Part shown: positions 31,802 to 43,093 of the stretch, piece after piece
Layout: each line of letters opens with the position of its first letter
How positions within the stretch are numbered: the stretch's first letter is position 1
From: Pratylenchus scribneri
Lineage: Eukaryota; Nematoda; Chromadorea; Rhabditida; Pratylenchidae
Direction: 5' to 3'
NCBI GenBank assembly: GCA_030063045.1
Contig: JAQSEB010000023.1
Coordinates: forward strand, 868,001-932,000
Length of the DNA: 64,000 bases
The notes under the pieces: generated by a model
Told to the model about the DNA's origin: nothing
Seen by the model: the letters and a program-made list of their open reading frames with translations, nothing else
Database searches by the model: none
Program-made: the position numbers and the translations under genes

Positions 31802-34800
31802 ATGCATCAATTAACCATCATTTTGCTTCTTGGCTGCATTTTTGTCCAAGCTTTGAGGTGATTTATATATTTTATTCTCTTATTTTTGGAATATTTTTAT
31901 TCATAGTAGTCAACATTTTCCTCCATCCTCTTCCGCTGGTTCCTCCGAGTCCGAGGAATACGGCTATAATGCCCGCCGAGAATCCTTCGTTGAATATGTT
32001 TACGACCCACCATCGGAAGCGGCTGGCACAATTTGGGCCGTTTTGATTGCCGGCTCAAATGGCTGGTACAATTATAGGCATCAGGCACACATTTTTTAAT
32101 TGATATAATGTAGAATATATATTGTTTCTAATAATGTATAGGCGGATGTTTGCCATGCTTGGCATAGTCTCGTGAATCATGGCGTCAATCCGGATAACAT
32201 CATCACAATGATGTACGATGATATTGCCAACAATAAAAAGTAATAAATTAGAGAAAATAATGGACACTTTCATCATTTAAGCAATCCCCATCCTGGAAAA
32301 TTGTACAACAATCCAAATGGGAAGGACGTTTATGCCGGTTAGCCTTGGTGGAGTGTCATTTCCATGTTTGGTGAAGCATAATTCAGCAGTTTATGGAACA
32401 ATTTGAATAATTTAAAGTGGATTTGGAAGCACGAAATCTTGGCTATCCAATGATATATTGGAACATACAAAACAATATAATAGTTTTGGCCAAGTTATGG
32501 ACAAAAAAATACAGGTATAATGGAAAATTACCATGATAAGTAGTTTTCTATGGCCATAACTTGGCCAAAAGTTTGACACTCCGAATGATCAAATATACCA
32601 ATGGATAGCTAAAAGATTGAGCTATACAAATGCACTTTAAGATCACTTTAATTGGATAATTGGTTATTGAATTTTGACTCGTCAAAATTGTTGATAATAT
32701 GAAACATGAAAGTGGCCAAGATGGAAATGACACCTTGGGGAAAATGATTAATCATTTTATAATTTGATTTGTCTTGAAAAGGTGTTCGAATTGACTACAA
32801 AGGCGATGATGTGACGCCCAAAAATTTTATGGCCGTTTTGCTTGGCGATGAGGAAGCCGTCGATGGGAAGCGAGTATTGAAGAGTACAAATGCGGACAAA
32901 GTGTTCATTTATTTCACGGATCATGGCGCAAATGGCTTAATCGGATTTCCGGATGGCATTGTCCTCATAATCAGAATCCTATTTTCCCCATTCATGACCC
33001 AAAATTTTTCAGATGACCGTCAAAAATCTTTCCGATACCTTGAAGGGAATGCACAAAAAGAATTTGTACAAGGAATTGACATTCTATTTGGAAGCATGCG
33101 AATCCGGTTCAATGTTCGAGAAACAATTGGTTGACGATTTGGAAAGTGAGTTTGGGCACCCAATTTATCGCCATTTTAATAACTTATCAAGAACTGACCC
33201 AATTTTGATGATTTAGCATCAAAATAAAGAGCAGACTTTTGGCTATCTAGTAATATTTATTTTATTTAAATTGGTTTAGAATTGTGAAATTATGGCCAAA
33301 AATCATTTAAAATGACCTTTACTATGGGATTGGCGAAATTTTTATTGGTTTTTTGGGCATAACTTCATCAATTCTGAACCAATTTAAATAAAATTTATAT
33401 TATTTGATAGCCAAAAGTCTGCTATTTAATTTGATAGTATCAAAATTAGTTAAATCCTCGATGATTTATTTCAAATGACGCGATGTTTCCTAAGGCATAT
33501 TTAGGATTGACAGACATATTCCTTCTCCCCTTTTATAGTTTACGCAGTCACGGCAGCCAATGACCATGAATCCAGTTGGGGTTGCTATTGTGAAACGCAA
33601 GTGGTGCCCGGAAATTGTCTGGGTGATTTGTTCTCCGTCAGTTGGATGGAGGATACGGACAAAGTGGGTTTAAAATTAGGTTTTAGGAGGATTGTGTATT
33701 GAATTGTTTTTGGCCATATCTCTAGAAGGAAACAATCAATTTGGGAAGGCAATATGTCATTATAAAGCCATAAATATCCTCTAAAAATTGCTTAACTAAT
33801 TTTTTGAAAAGTTAAAATATTTGGTCGAAAAAGCGACCTTTTCTCAGTCAACCAGAAAATTTGGGTTTTTCATATTCAAAGACATAAAACTTATTTTAAA
33901 TATTGAATTTATTAAAATTTAAAATTGTTAATTTGTAGAGGACACATTAAGCTTTAGAATGGTTTATCGCCTTCCAAGATTGGCTATTGCCTCGCTGAGT
34001 TATGGGCCAAAAACTATTGAAGTACTCAATTGTCCCCTACCGCTATTTAAAATATTTCATTTAATTAAATCTGAAGGAAAATTTGCAAAGCGAAACGTTG
34101 GAAAAACAATTTGGCATTGTGAAAAGGAAAACCACAAAAAGTCACGTTCAAAACTTTGGCAACATGCAAATTGAGGAGGAATATGTTGCGGAATTCATGG
34201 GCAATAAACCATCAAATCAGAGTATGGGCACCGGAATGGTGAGTAAAAAAACTGAATTTATTCATTTATGCAATTCATTTTAGTATTCCCCTCGGGACTT
34301 TCCAATGTATCCTGCACGGGACATTCCCCTTTTCCTTTTGGCACATCAAAATGGCATTGGCAGCACCCATAAATTGCATATTTTGCAAAAGGTGAGGAAT
34401 GAGGAAACTTAGCATTTCAGTTAATACCTGGGCCTTCCTTTTGGCCATAGCTCAACAAGGAATCAACCAATTTAATTAGGAAGGCAATATACCATTCGAA
34501 AGCCCTAAATGTCCACTAAAATGGCTTTAATAATTTTACTAAAATTTAGAACAATTTTGTAGAAACGTGTATTTTTCTCACACAATTTGAAAATTTGGTT
34601 TATTACATTCAAAGACATCTAACTTACAGTTTGGATTTTATAAAGTTTTAAAAAATAAATAGCCATTTTATAGAGGAAACTTTGAGCTTTCAAATAATAT
34701 ATTATCTTCCTCGATATATTATTGCCTCGCTTATTAACTATGGTATGGTCTATGGTCATCAAAAAATGGCCTAGATATTGGAAAGTCCCCTACCAAAAGA

Positions 34801-35790
34801 AAATCGGGTTATATGGAATATTTTATTCGTTCAGAAACGCCGTTATTTGGAGAAACAAATTTCGCATTTGGTGAAGAAAGTGTTGCATGATCCGGTGAAT
34901 CAGCGCCGTGCCATGACCGCATATCCACGTGAAATCACGCAGCTGGAATGCCATCATCAAATTATGCACACTTTCCATCGATTTTGCTTCAATTTTTCCA
35001 AGGCACTTTATTTTTTAGGGAAATATTTAATTTGCCGAAAAATATACATTGAAAATGCCGAAAAAGATTGTAATAGTTCAGAAGTTTATCTCCTAGACCC
35101 ATAAAATTTTACTCAATTATTTTTATCGAGACAGATCATTTGATTATGTTTTGGTTTGGGTTTAACCAATTCAAATATTAATTTTGAACCATTAAACCAA
35201 AATGTGTTTAAACCGTTTAATACCCTTTAATTGTTGACCAAACCAAAATGGGTTTAAACCGTTTAATGCCCTTTAATTGTTGACCAAACCAAAATGGGTT
35301 TAAACCGTTTAATGCCCTTTAATTGTTGACCAAACCAAAATGGGTTTAAACTGTTTAATGCCCTTTAATTGTTGACCAAACCAAAATGGGTTCAAACCTT
35401 TTAATGCCCTTTAATTGTTGACCAAACCAAAATGGGTTTAAACCGTTTAATACCCTTTAATTGTTGACCAAACCATAACAAATTATATATCATTCAATGC
35501 ATCTTGACCAGCCTTATCAAATTTTGGGTATATTTGGTTTATGAATATAGGATAAACTCTTACTTAAAACATTTATTATTTAGCCTTTTTTTTCGGCGAA
35601 TTCGATATCTTTTTCGCCAAATTAAATAAACTATCCAATAATATTCATTCATAAAAACACACAGAATCCATATGCAATGAAATATGCATTTGTGTTGACA
35701 AATTTGTGTGAACACCGAATCCAACCGGAGCGAATTATGGCCACAATGATGGAACATTGTGCCGACATTCAAATTGATGGAATTGTTTGA
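31802..35790 (+). CDS. Legumain (asparaginyl endopeptidase, peptidase family C13)
   Basis: Lysosomal or secreted cysteine protease that cuts after Asn. Eleven exons in phase: 31802-31857, 31907-32084, 32142-32239, 32282-32337, 32782-32960, 33013-33145, 33539-33663, 34077-34238, 34284-34391, 34835-35002 and 35665-35790; 462 residues. A signal peptide ([16 protein letters not shown]) starts at 31802. The core has [29 protein letters not shown], catalytic His177 in YFTDHGANG and catalytic Cys218 in [10 protein letters not shown]; their 41-residue spacing equals that of human legumain. [12 protein letters not shown] and VSWMEDTD follow, then the C-terminal prodomain. Introns 2 and 10 start with GC, not GT. 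Exon 2 has a TAGTAG acceptor that could give two variants differing by one Ser. A, B and C elements lie in introns. AATAAA at 35843-35848. Confidence 0.95.
32345..32745. mobile_element. Family H fold-back element in legumain intron 4
   Basis: Arms with GGCTATCCAATGATATATTG on the left and ATACCAATGGATAGCTAAAA on the right, and central GGCCAAGTTATGG versus CCATAACTTGGCC. A relative lies at 48895-49195. Confidence 0.65.
33157..33487. mobile_element. Family A fold-back element (A7)
   Basis: Arms AATTTATCGCCATTTTAATA and ATGATTTATTTCAAATGACG. Legumain intron 6. Confidence 0.85.
33700..34020. mobile_element. Family B fold-back element (B10)
   Basis: Arms TTTTTGGCCATATCTCTAGA and GAGTTATGGGCCAAAAACTA. 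Legumain intron 7. Confidence 0.8.
34430..34770. mobile_element. Family B fold-back element (B11)
   Basis: Arms CTTTTGGCCATAGCTCAACA and ATTAACTATGGTATGGTCTA (right arm diverged). Legumain intron 9. Confidence 0.75.
35015..35640. mobile_element. Family C element (C4), six 46-bp units
   Basis: The left end AGGGAAATATTTAATTTGCC starts only about 13 bases after the GC donor of legumain intron 10. The right end near 35590-35630 has TTTTTTTCGGCGAATTCG and TCGCCAAATTAAATAA. Four consecutive units share TTTAATGCCC, so they probably expanded locally. Confidence 0.85.
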
Positions 35791-36762
35791 TTGATGATTT
35801 GATGTGGGAATGAAAATGATCGAATTTTTGCGCATTTTTTGCAATAAATATTAATCCATATTTTGAATTCAAAAATTTTAGTCGAAATAAATTTTTTTGG
35901 AATTGATCTTAAAAATGGTTAGAAATGGATTAGCGGATTGATCGGCGAATTCAATGGATTTTTGTTGGGATTAAGTGGATTTGCTAAATTGCTGATGGAG
36001 GGTAGTTCAGAAAAGTAGGCGCCGAAATTGATTTTGGAAGAGGGGGGAATGGGGTCACCCCAGAGGGCAATGGGATGATCCTTTAATCCAACCAGCCGGT
36101 CCCCTTTCAATTTTTGAGTGCGCCAACCACCAAAAATTTGGCGAACCAAAATTATGGCGAATTTTCCCCTTTTTATTTTTTCTTCCGCTTTTCACTTTTC
36201 CCCTTCCCCCACACATTTATTCGCTTTCGTCAGCCTTCTTTTCTTCCACTGCTGCCAGCCGCAATCCATTCATTCATCCATTCAAGGCTGAAAGCAGAAC
36301 GGAGGACTGACGAACGAATGAATGAATGAATTGAATGTGGTTGGCGCATCTTCTGCCCAAAGGCGCGACCATTAATCAGCTTAAAAGGGGAGGGGGGATT
36401 AGCACAAAAAGGAGGAGGGAGGAATGGAGCCAATCAGCCAAGCCCCAAACTCCTAATCAACCTACCTTCTCCATTCAGATTCACGCATATCCGCATTTGT
36501 TGGCTTTGGCTTTTCTTGTTTTGAGAAGCACCAAAAAAAGGGAAAATGGCCTCCGAAAATTGCATAATATTATCCTTTATTAATCCATCCTTCCCTTCAA
36601 AAGTCCATAAACCTAAATCCATCCAAATTGATTGGATTTGTGGATTTGCTTTTCGATATGCCCTTCCTCTCCTCCTTCTTAATCTTATAAGTAATTCGCG
36701 CCCTTTGCCCCTTCCTTTCCATCTTCCAATTCGCCCCTTCCCTTTAAATTTGCACAGTGTCA
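35791..36762. other. Spacer between legumain and the LBP/BPI gene
   Basis: Includes a small inverted cluster of ATTCATTC and GAATGAATG around 36265-36335 and a CT-rich tract at 36660-36740 just before the next start. No domain-bearing frame. Confidence 0.5.
35843..35848 (+). terminator. Polyadenylation signal, legumain
   Basis: AATAAA 53 bases after the stop codon. Confidence 0.55.
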
Positions 36763-39700
36763 ATGCGCGAAGATGATGATGGAGGATCTTGGCGGCAGCG
36801 GTGGCGGCAATCTTCCGTCAATTTATTGAATGAACGGCGGAAATGGACGATGATGGCATCCAAAAGGAGGCGAAGGCATTGGCCGACAACAATTTGGCTG
36901 ACCATTTTACTCCTTCCTTTATTACTACCACAAATTTGTATAGGCCAACAATTTCAGCAGCCACAACAATCACAACAACAGCAAAATGCTAGAGGTCATT
37001 AAATGGCACAATTTAATTTGGGATGGGACTCAATTTGTCCCCATCCAAGATAATTCATCAAGGAATTAATTCATTTTGATAATTTTATTATCAAATTAAA
37101 GAGCAGACTTTTGGCTATCAAATAATATTAATTTTATTTAAATTAGTTCCGAATTTGATCAAGTTGTGATCGAAAACCATTGAACATTTCGCTAAGCTAA
37201 TCCTTAAATAGTAAAAAGTTCATTTAAATGTTTTGGTTTTTTGAGCATAGCTCTAACGTTTCTGAATCAATCTAAATAAAAATAATATCAAAAATAAGTT
37301 GGCTGCTCAATTTAATAATGTCCCATTTTTTCAGTACAAAGCCTTCCATTGGATCCTGCATTGCAACCGGTCATCCATCCAGGTACATCCCCCAAACTCT
37401 CCTTTTTCAATTCAATTTAATTTATAAAGGCATCATCAGTCGGGTGTCCCAATCTGGCCTAAATTTATTGGCAGGTCCAATTCCATCCCAAATAATTTAA
37501 TCCCTCCATTTTTTAAGAATATTTGCGCACTCGGGTCCATCGTTTCATGCGTTTCAGTGCCCTTCAATACAATTTCACTGTGCCCTTTCCCAGCCATAAT
37601 GTAATCCTCCGTTCCTCTATCCATCTAGAAAATACCGCCGATCGTGTAATAGGAATACTTTCTTTTGACCATAGTTCGAGATTGTGGCAGCCAATTTTGG
37701 AATGAATTATGCCATCTGAAACCAGTCTTAAATCTCCTCTAAAAAGTTGCCTTTTGAATTTTTTGAAAAAATAAATTTGTAAAATAAGTTGCTTTTCCTC
37801 TGAAAATTCGTGTCTTTTATATTCTAAGCATTAAGCAATGAAATTACAATTGCCTAAATTACAATTTTTCCGGAATGAAAAGTGCAATTATAATTCCGGA
37901 ATGAAAAGTGCAATTACAATTCCGGAAAGAAAAGTGCAATTACAATTCCGGAAAGAAAAGTGCAATTACAATTCCGGAATGAAAAGTGCAATTACAATTC
38001 CGGAATGAAAAGTGCAATTACAATTCCGGAATGAAAAGTGCAATTACAATTCAGGAAAGAAAAGTGCAATTACAATTCCGGAAAGAAAAGTGCAATTACA
38101 ATTCCGGAAAGAAAAGTGCAATTAAATTTCCGGAAAGAAAAGTGCAATTACAATTCCGGAAAGAAAAGTGCAATTACAATTCCGGAAAGAAAAGTGCAAT
38201 TACAATTCCGGAAAGAAAAGTGCAATTACAATTCCGGAAAGAAAAGTGCAATTACAATTCCGGAAAGAAAAGTGCAATTACAATTCCGGAAAGAAAAGTG
38301 CAATTACAATTACAATCCCTTTCCGAAAAGAAAATTACAATTACACTTGCCTAAATTATATACTTATAAATGTTCTCGTAAAAACTTGGAATCAAAATTA
38401 GAATTAGACTTTTCATAATTTTTTCTTAAAGTTCGAAAAATTATAAAAATTTTAAAAAGTTAAATTGTAAAGGACACTTTTAGCTTTCAAAAAATAAATC
38501 ACCTTCCCTGATTGATTATCACCTCGTTGAGCAAATTTCTGTCCCTCCAAAAGAATGGCGTATTTACAGAATCAGCGATACCAATTATCCCTAATCCCTT
38601 ATATTATTCCCCAAATTTCTTTCATAAATTTTCTTAAGGCTGAAATCAGTGTCCGCTCATTGGAAACCGCCCAATTCGATCAAAGTGCCTTCCAATCACG
38701 GATTCAAATTGCCCCATCCAATAGGGAACTTGTTTGGAGTGTAAATTTAATGAAAAAATAGAATCAAAATGCAAATTTAGGGCACCGAATTTCGTGCTGC
38801 CATTAACAGTTTGATCCAGCTGAGGACATTGGACCAAAGGAGAGTGGAATTCGGTTCAAGTCAAATTCCATTAAGACTCGAAAAGGTTCGGATTGAGCTG
38901 GCCCTTGGGTCAGCCGTCAATTTGGATGGACATTTGAGGACTGGTTTGTATCAATCGATAAGATGATCAGCCAAACTTGTCGCCGTTTATAATCAATAAA
39001 GATTGGGCCATTTTGAAAATTTTATTATCAAATTAAAGATAAGACTTTTGGCTACCTAATATTTATTAAATTTATTTAAATTGGTTTAGAAATGATGAAG
39101 TTATGCCCAAAAACCATTTAAAATAAGCTTTACTTCGGATTAGCTAAATTTTCATTGATTTTTCAAGCATAACTTCATCAATTCTGAATCAATTTGAATA
39201 AAATTAATATCATTTAATAGCCAAAAGTCTGCTCTTTAATTTAATAACAAAAACATTTAAATTAGTTCAGTTCTTGAAGAGTTATTATAAACGGCGACTA
39301 GTTGGGACTTATTCTCGAGATGATTATTTATTTCTTATTCTTATTCCAGAAGTTCGCCAATGTCGAATCATTTCGGGTGAACTGCTTTTCGAGAATGTGT
39401 TCCGTGATTCCGCCAATTTGAGTGCATTCATTCCAATTGTGCATCAAATCACGTTGAGCCGACTTTCCGAGGCCATCATTCATTCCCTCATTTCTCCCTT
39501 TTGTCTTTTAAATTACTTAATTTCCCTACCCTTCAGATGATTTGCCCAGTTTTTGTGGCCGAATTGGGTCCAGTCATCTCCAATCGACTGTTTGCTTTGT
39601 ACCATAATTTTAATTTAATTTGCCGATAAAAGTAATAAATATGGCAAAATAATTATAATGGTTTAAGTAAGGGTTTATCCAACATTCACAAACCAAATAA

Positions 39701-42638
39701 ATCCAAAATTGAATAGAGTTGGTCAAAACACAATGAATGGTATTTAATTTGGTTATGGTTTGGTCAACAATTAAAGGGTATTAAACGGTTTAAACCCATT
39801 TTGGTTTGGTCAACAATTAAAGGGTATTAAACGGTTTGAACCCATTTTGGTTTAATGGTTCAAAACTAAGTTATAATTGGTTAAACCTAAACCAAAACAT
39901 AATAAAATGGGAGATATATAGATTGAGTTTAAGGTTTGTTTAGAAGAATCGTTTAAATCTTTTTCGGCAATTTCAATATAATTTTCGGCAAATTAAATAA
40001 TTCCTATTTTCAATTGAATAATTCTTTCATTTTTCAGCCTCAATTCTCCATTGAGCACTGCTCTTTTCGATCATTATTTCCTCAATTTTGGGCTCACAAG
40101 TTCGTTGAATTCCATCGCCGAATTCCCACTTTTTCTATTCCCATCCGAAAGATGGCATTTTGTATCAATCAAATGAAAATGCCACCAACAGTAATTTGCC
40201 GGATCCAGCAGGCCAATTAGAAGGGCCTACCGTTGGAAATCGAAGGGAAAACGGGGGCATTCTTCTTTTCCATCGTGGCAATGTTTTTGGCATTCTCCGA
40301 CAGGGTAATCAATCCCCCATCGAAACCAAGGGCGTAGCCAGGGGGGGGGCTGGGGGGGGGGGGCTATAGCCCTCCCCGAAATCCAAAGAAAGGGAAAAAA
40401 ATTGGCAATTTTTCTTTAAAGATTATACTAAATATCAAAAAAAATTTCGCGCTCGCGCCTATCGGCGCTCGCAAATGTCAATTTTAGTCTAAATTCATAC
40501 ATTTTTCAAAATTTTCGGTTTTTAGGTCTAAAAATTAGTAAAAATTTCGCTCGCGCCTATCGGCGCTCGCAATTTCTAATTTTTTGTGCCCAAAAAAAAT
40601 TTTTCCCCTGTTAGCCCCCCCTGAAAAAAAATTCTGGCTACGCCTTTGATCGAAACAATATTTTCATTACCGTAGATTGTTTACTCTGGGCTATTCTTTT
40701 GACCATAGTTCAACAAGGAAACAATCAATTCAGGAAGGCGATATGCCTTTTTTAAGCGCTAAATACCCTCTATAAAGTTGCTTTACTATCTTTTTGAAAA
40801 ATTAAAATAATTTGTAAAATTAATTTTGATTAATTTTATTCAAAGATATCTAGTTTTTTAAAGCTTGAATCCATAAAATTTTAAAAATGACCTTTGGGCG
40901 ATACTCTGAGCGTTTCAATGGAATATATATAGACTTTCATAATTTGTCATTTACTCGTTAAGCTATAGGGCAAAAAACTGATAACAGGAACCTAATTCCG
41001 TAACAGTATTCAATTATCCCCTAATGATTTCTCTCTTCGAATATTTGCAGCCAAAACACGCATCAACGACTTTCGGTTACCAATTTTACCGCCACCAATG
41101 AGTCCTACACCACTGGGGCCAATGGGCCGGAAGATGGTTGCATTCCAAATGTCCAATTACACTTTTGGCAGTCTTTTCTTCTGGATGGTGCTATCCATCC
41201 AAAATGCCATATTTCCACCTAATTTAGGATCAATATCGAAAATTTGACTATGAAATCAGTCAAACAACAATAAAGGACAAGGAAATTGCGGGTTATTTGA
41301 AGACTGAATGCGGGTCGAAGGATATTTGCGCGGGAACACTTTTCCCTGGTTGGTCAACACAATGAATAGGGGGAACCCAACTTGTCTTGGGCGCTCATAA
41401 CTCATCAAGGACTGAACCAATTTTGATGATTTTAGTATCAAATTAAAGAGCAGACTCTGGGCTATCTAATGATATTAATTTTATTTGAATTGGTTCTGAA
41501 ATTATGGAGTTATAGTCAGAAAACAATTGAAAATCTCTAATCCATAATAAAGTCAATTTTGAATGATTTTTGGGCATAGATTCATTAATATTTAACCAAT
41601 TTAAATAAAATTAATATTATTTGATAGCCAAAATTCCGCTCTTTAATTTGGTAATAAAATAATCAAAATTGGCCCAATCCTTGATACGTTAGAAACAATC
41701 GAAATGTTGGGATAATATCCTGAATAAAATGAATTTGAACATTATTTTTTTAAAGCGTTGGCCCAGAATTTCCCAAATGGTTTGGTGTCAATCAAAAGCC
41801 GAACGACAACATTCCCCAGTGTTCAAATTGAACGGGGAAAGGCAATATTGACAGTGGAAAGTCGAATTGATGCATTTGCCAATGTTTTTAACAAAATTGG
41901 GGGAATGCCAAAATATTTATTAATTTTTTTTTGCACAGTATTCCGAGCAAACTCGTCGATTTTTGACGGCAAATATGCGAGCAAAAGTGAGCCTCCAAAA
42001 TGCGACATTCTCGAATTATTTGCTGCGAGCCGAATTGGGCATTGACACTTTTGACATTTCCAATGTGCAATCAATGGGTGGGTTTCAAATTAATTAAGGA
42101 TAATATTTTTTATTCCGCCTGTTTAATTAATTTTTAATTTCGCCTCTTTAATTTGATTTGATTCAAGTTGATGGAATCGATGCTGGCTCCATCGAATTTT
42201 TAGTGAATGCTTTGAATGAGTTGATCATTGCGGAGGATATGCGGCACAAATTGAAGGATGGTTAGTTTGACTGATTTGGAATTAGTTAATGTATTTTCCA
42301 TATCTGAAATTTATTGGCACATTTTCTATTTGAAACCCAGCCTATATAGAAACTCGATAAGCCCATGGGCTTCTAATATAAGAAATTATTAGAATATATT
42401 TATTTTTTTAACATCAAATTTTATTGTTCCATCCACAGGCATTCGTCTCCCATTGTTGCTCGATTTTGAGCAATTTGGCCCAGGGGAAGTTCGATTTGAG
42501 GATGGCCTCCTTTTGTTGGGCGCCGACCTTTGTTTCGATGAAAATTGCAAAAGGACACCGACAGTTGCCTCCTCCGATCAGAATTTGAATGAACACAGTT
42601 TGGATATGGACGCAAATTATTATGATTCCGTGAATTAG
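36763..42638 (+). CDS. LBP/BPI/CETP-family lipid-binding protein (with an apparent frameshift in exon 9)
   Basis: Family members bind lipids or lipopolysaccharide extracellularly. Fifteen exons: 36763-36994, 37335-37382, 37430-37474, 37518-37645, 38639-38740, 38781-38943, 39350-39471, 39537-39598, 40038-40304, 41051-41187, 41228-41348, 41756-41883, 41939-42077, 42168-42260 and 42439-42638. The N-terminus has a basic stretch and a strong signal-type core (ATGs at 36763, 36850 and 36853). Family cues are IISRVSQSGLNLLA, CRIISGELLFENVF, MICPVFVAELGPVISNRLFA, WMDQYRKFDYEIS and the C-terminal signature DGIRLPLLLDFEQFGP with LLLLGADL. Exon 7 ends at a GC donor. In exon 9 the matching frame shifts by one base near the C-run 40125-40127. 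The shift is a real mutation, an assembly error or an unseen micro-intron. Introns hold A, B, C and hAT elements. Confidence 0.85.
37048..37305. mobile_element. Family A element (A8), right end truncated
   Basis: Left arm AATTCATCAAGGAATTAATT. The right arm stops shortly after TCAAAAATAAGTTGGCTG and lacks the usual last 60 bases. LBP/BPI intron 1. Confidence 0.7.
37655..38545. mobile_element. Family B element (B12) carrying satellite 1
   Basis: Left arm TTTTGACCATAGTTCGAGAT and right arm AATCACCTTCCCTGATTGAT are family B. The centre is the satellite array. LBP/BPI intron 4. Confidence 0.8.
37868..38320. repeat. 26-bp tandem satellite 1, about 17 units
   Basis: Same unit as at 2975-3715 and 11165-11600. 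The last ten units nearly all carry the AGAAAA ending, consistent with recent local amplification. Right border TACAATCCCTTTCCG as in A4. Confidence 0.95.
38970..39307. mobile_element. Family A fold-back element (A9)
   Basis: Ends CAAACTTGTCGCCGTTTATA and TATAAACGGCGACTAGTTGG, one of the best-preserved end pairs. LBP/BPI intron 6. Confidence 0.9.
39610..40015. mobile_element. Family C element (C5), two units, antisense to host
   Basis: Ends AATTTAATTTGCCGATAAA and TTTTCGGCAAATTAAATAAT form a clear inverted pair. Only two 46-bp units are present, reading GGTATTAAACGG on the plus strand. LBP/BPI intron 8. Confidence 0.85.
40327..40648. mobile_element. hAT-type MITE with 8-bp target duplication
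   Basis: The terminal inverted repeats CAAGGGCGTAGCCAG and CTGGCTACGCCTTTG match at 14 of 15 positions. The flanking ATCGAAAC occurs at 40319-40326 and again at 40649-40656, an 8-bp target-site duplication as made by hAT transposases. The 322-bp interior has no coding capacity and holds two copies of GCTCGCGCCTATCGGCGCTC. Lies in LBP/BPI intron 9. Confidence 0.9.
40685..40985. mobile_element. Family B fold-back element (B13)
   Basis: Arms TTCTTTTGACCATAGTTCAA and TTAAGCTATAGGGCAAAAAA. Same intron as the hAT MITE. Confidence 0.75.
41375..41710. mobile_element. Family A fold-back element (A10)
   Basis: Left end CCCAACTTGTCTTGGGCGCT and ATAACTCATCAAGGACTGAA; right end diverged (TTGATACGTTAGAAACAATC). 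LBP/BPI intron 11. Confidence 0.8.
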
Positions 42639-42679
42639 AAGATGAGGAGAATAATGTGATCAAAAATAGTGATGGAAAT

Positions 42680-43020
42680 TTTTATATTGAAAAATATTTA
42701 AAATGGCGAAAATGATTATATTGGTTAAATCGTTTGTCTTAGATTCTGAAACCTTAAATCCAATGGATAGATCTCATTTCTCATCAAGACGCATTATTTG
42801 ATTATGTTTTAACTTGGGTTTAACCAATTTTAGCTCATGGTTTTGAACCATTAACCAAAATGAGTTTCCAAACCATAACAAATTATATACCATTCAATGC
42901 ATCTTGACCAGCTCTATCCAATTTTGGGTATAACAGGGTTTTACTTATAATCTTTTCGCCATTTTAAATACTTTTTAGCTATTTTCAATGTTTTTCGTCA
43001 AATTAAATAAAGCCGTTTTT
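42680..43020. mobile_element. Family C element (C6) without a tandem array
   Basis: Both unique flanks are present (GACGCATTATTTGATTATG and ATTATATACCATTCAATGCA), but between them only a remnant AACCAAAATGAGTTTCC remains instead of 46-bp units. Lies between the convergent LBP/BPI and transthyretin-like genes. Confidence 0.75.
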
Positions 43021-43093
43021 ATATTTTATTTTTAAATTTTTTAAATAAAAATTGGATTCACATTTCCACAATTAATTCAATCAAATTTCCTTC

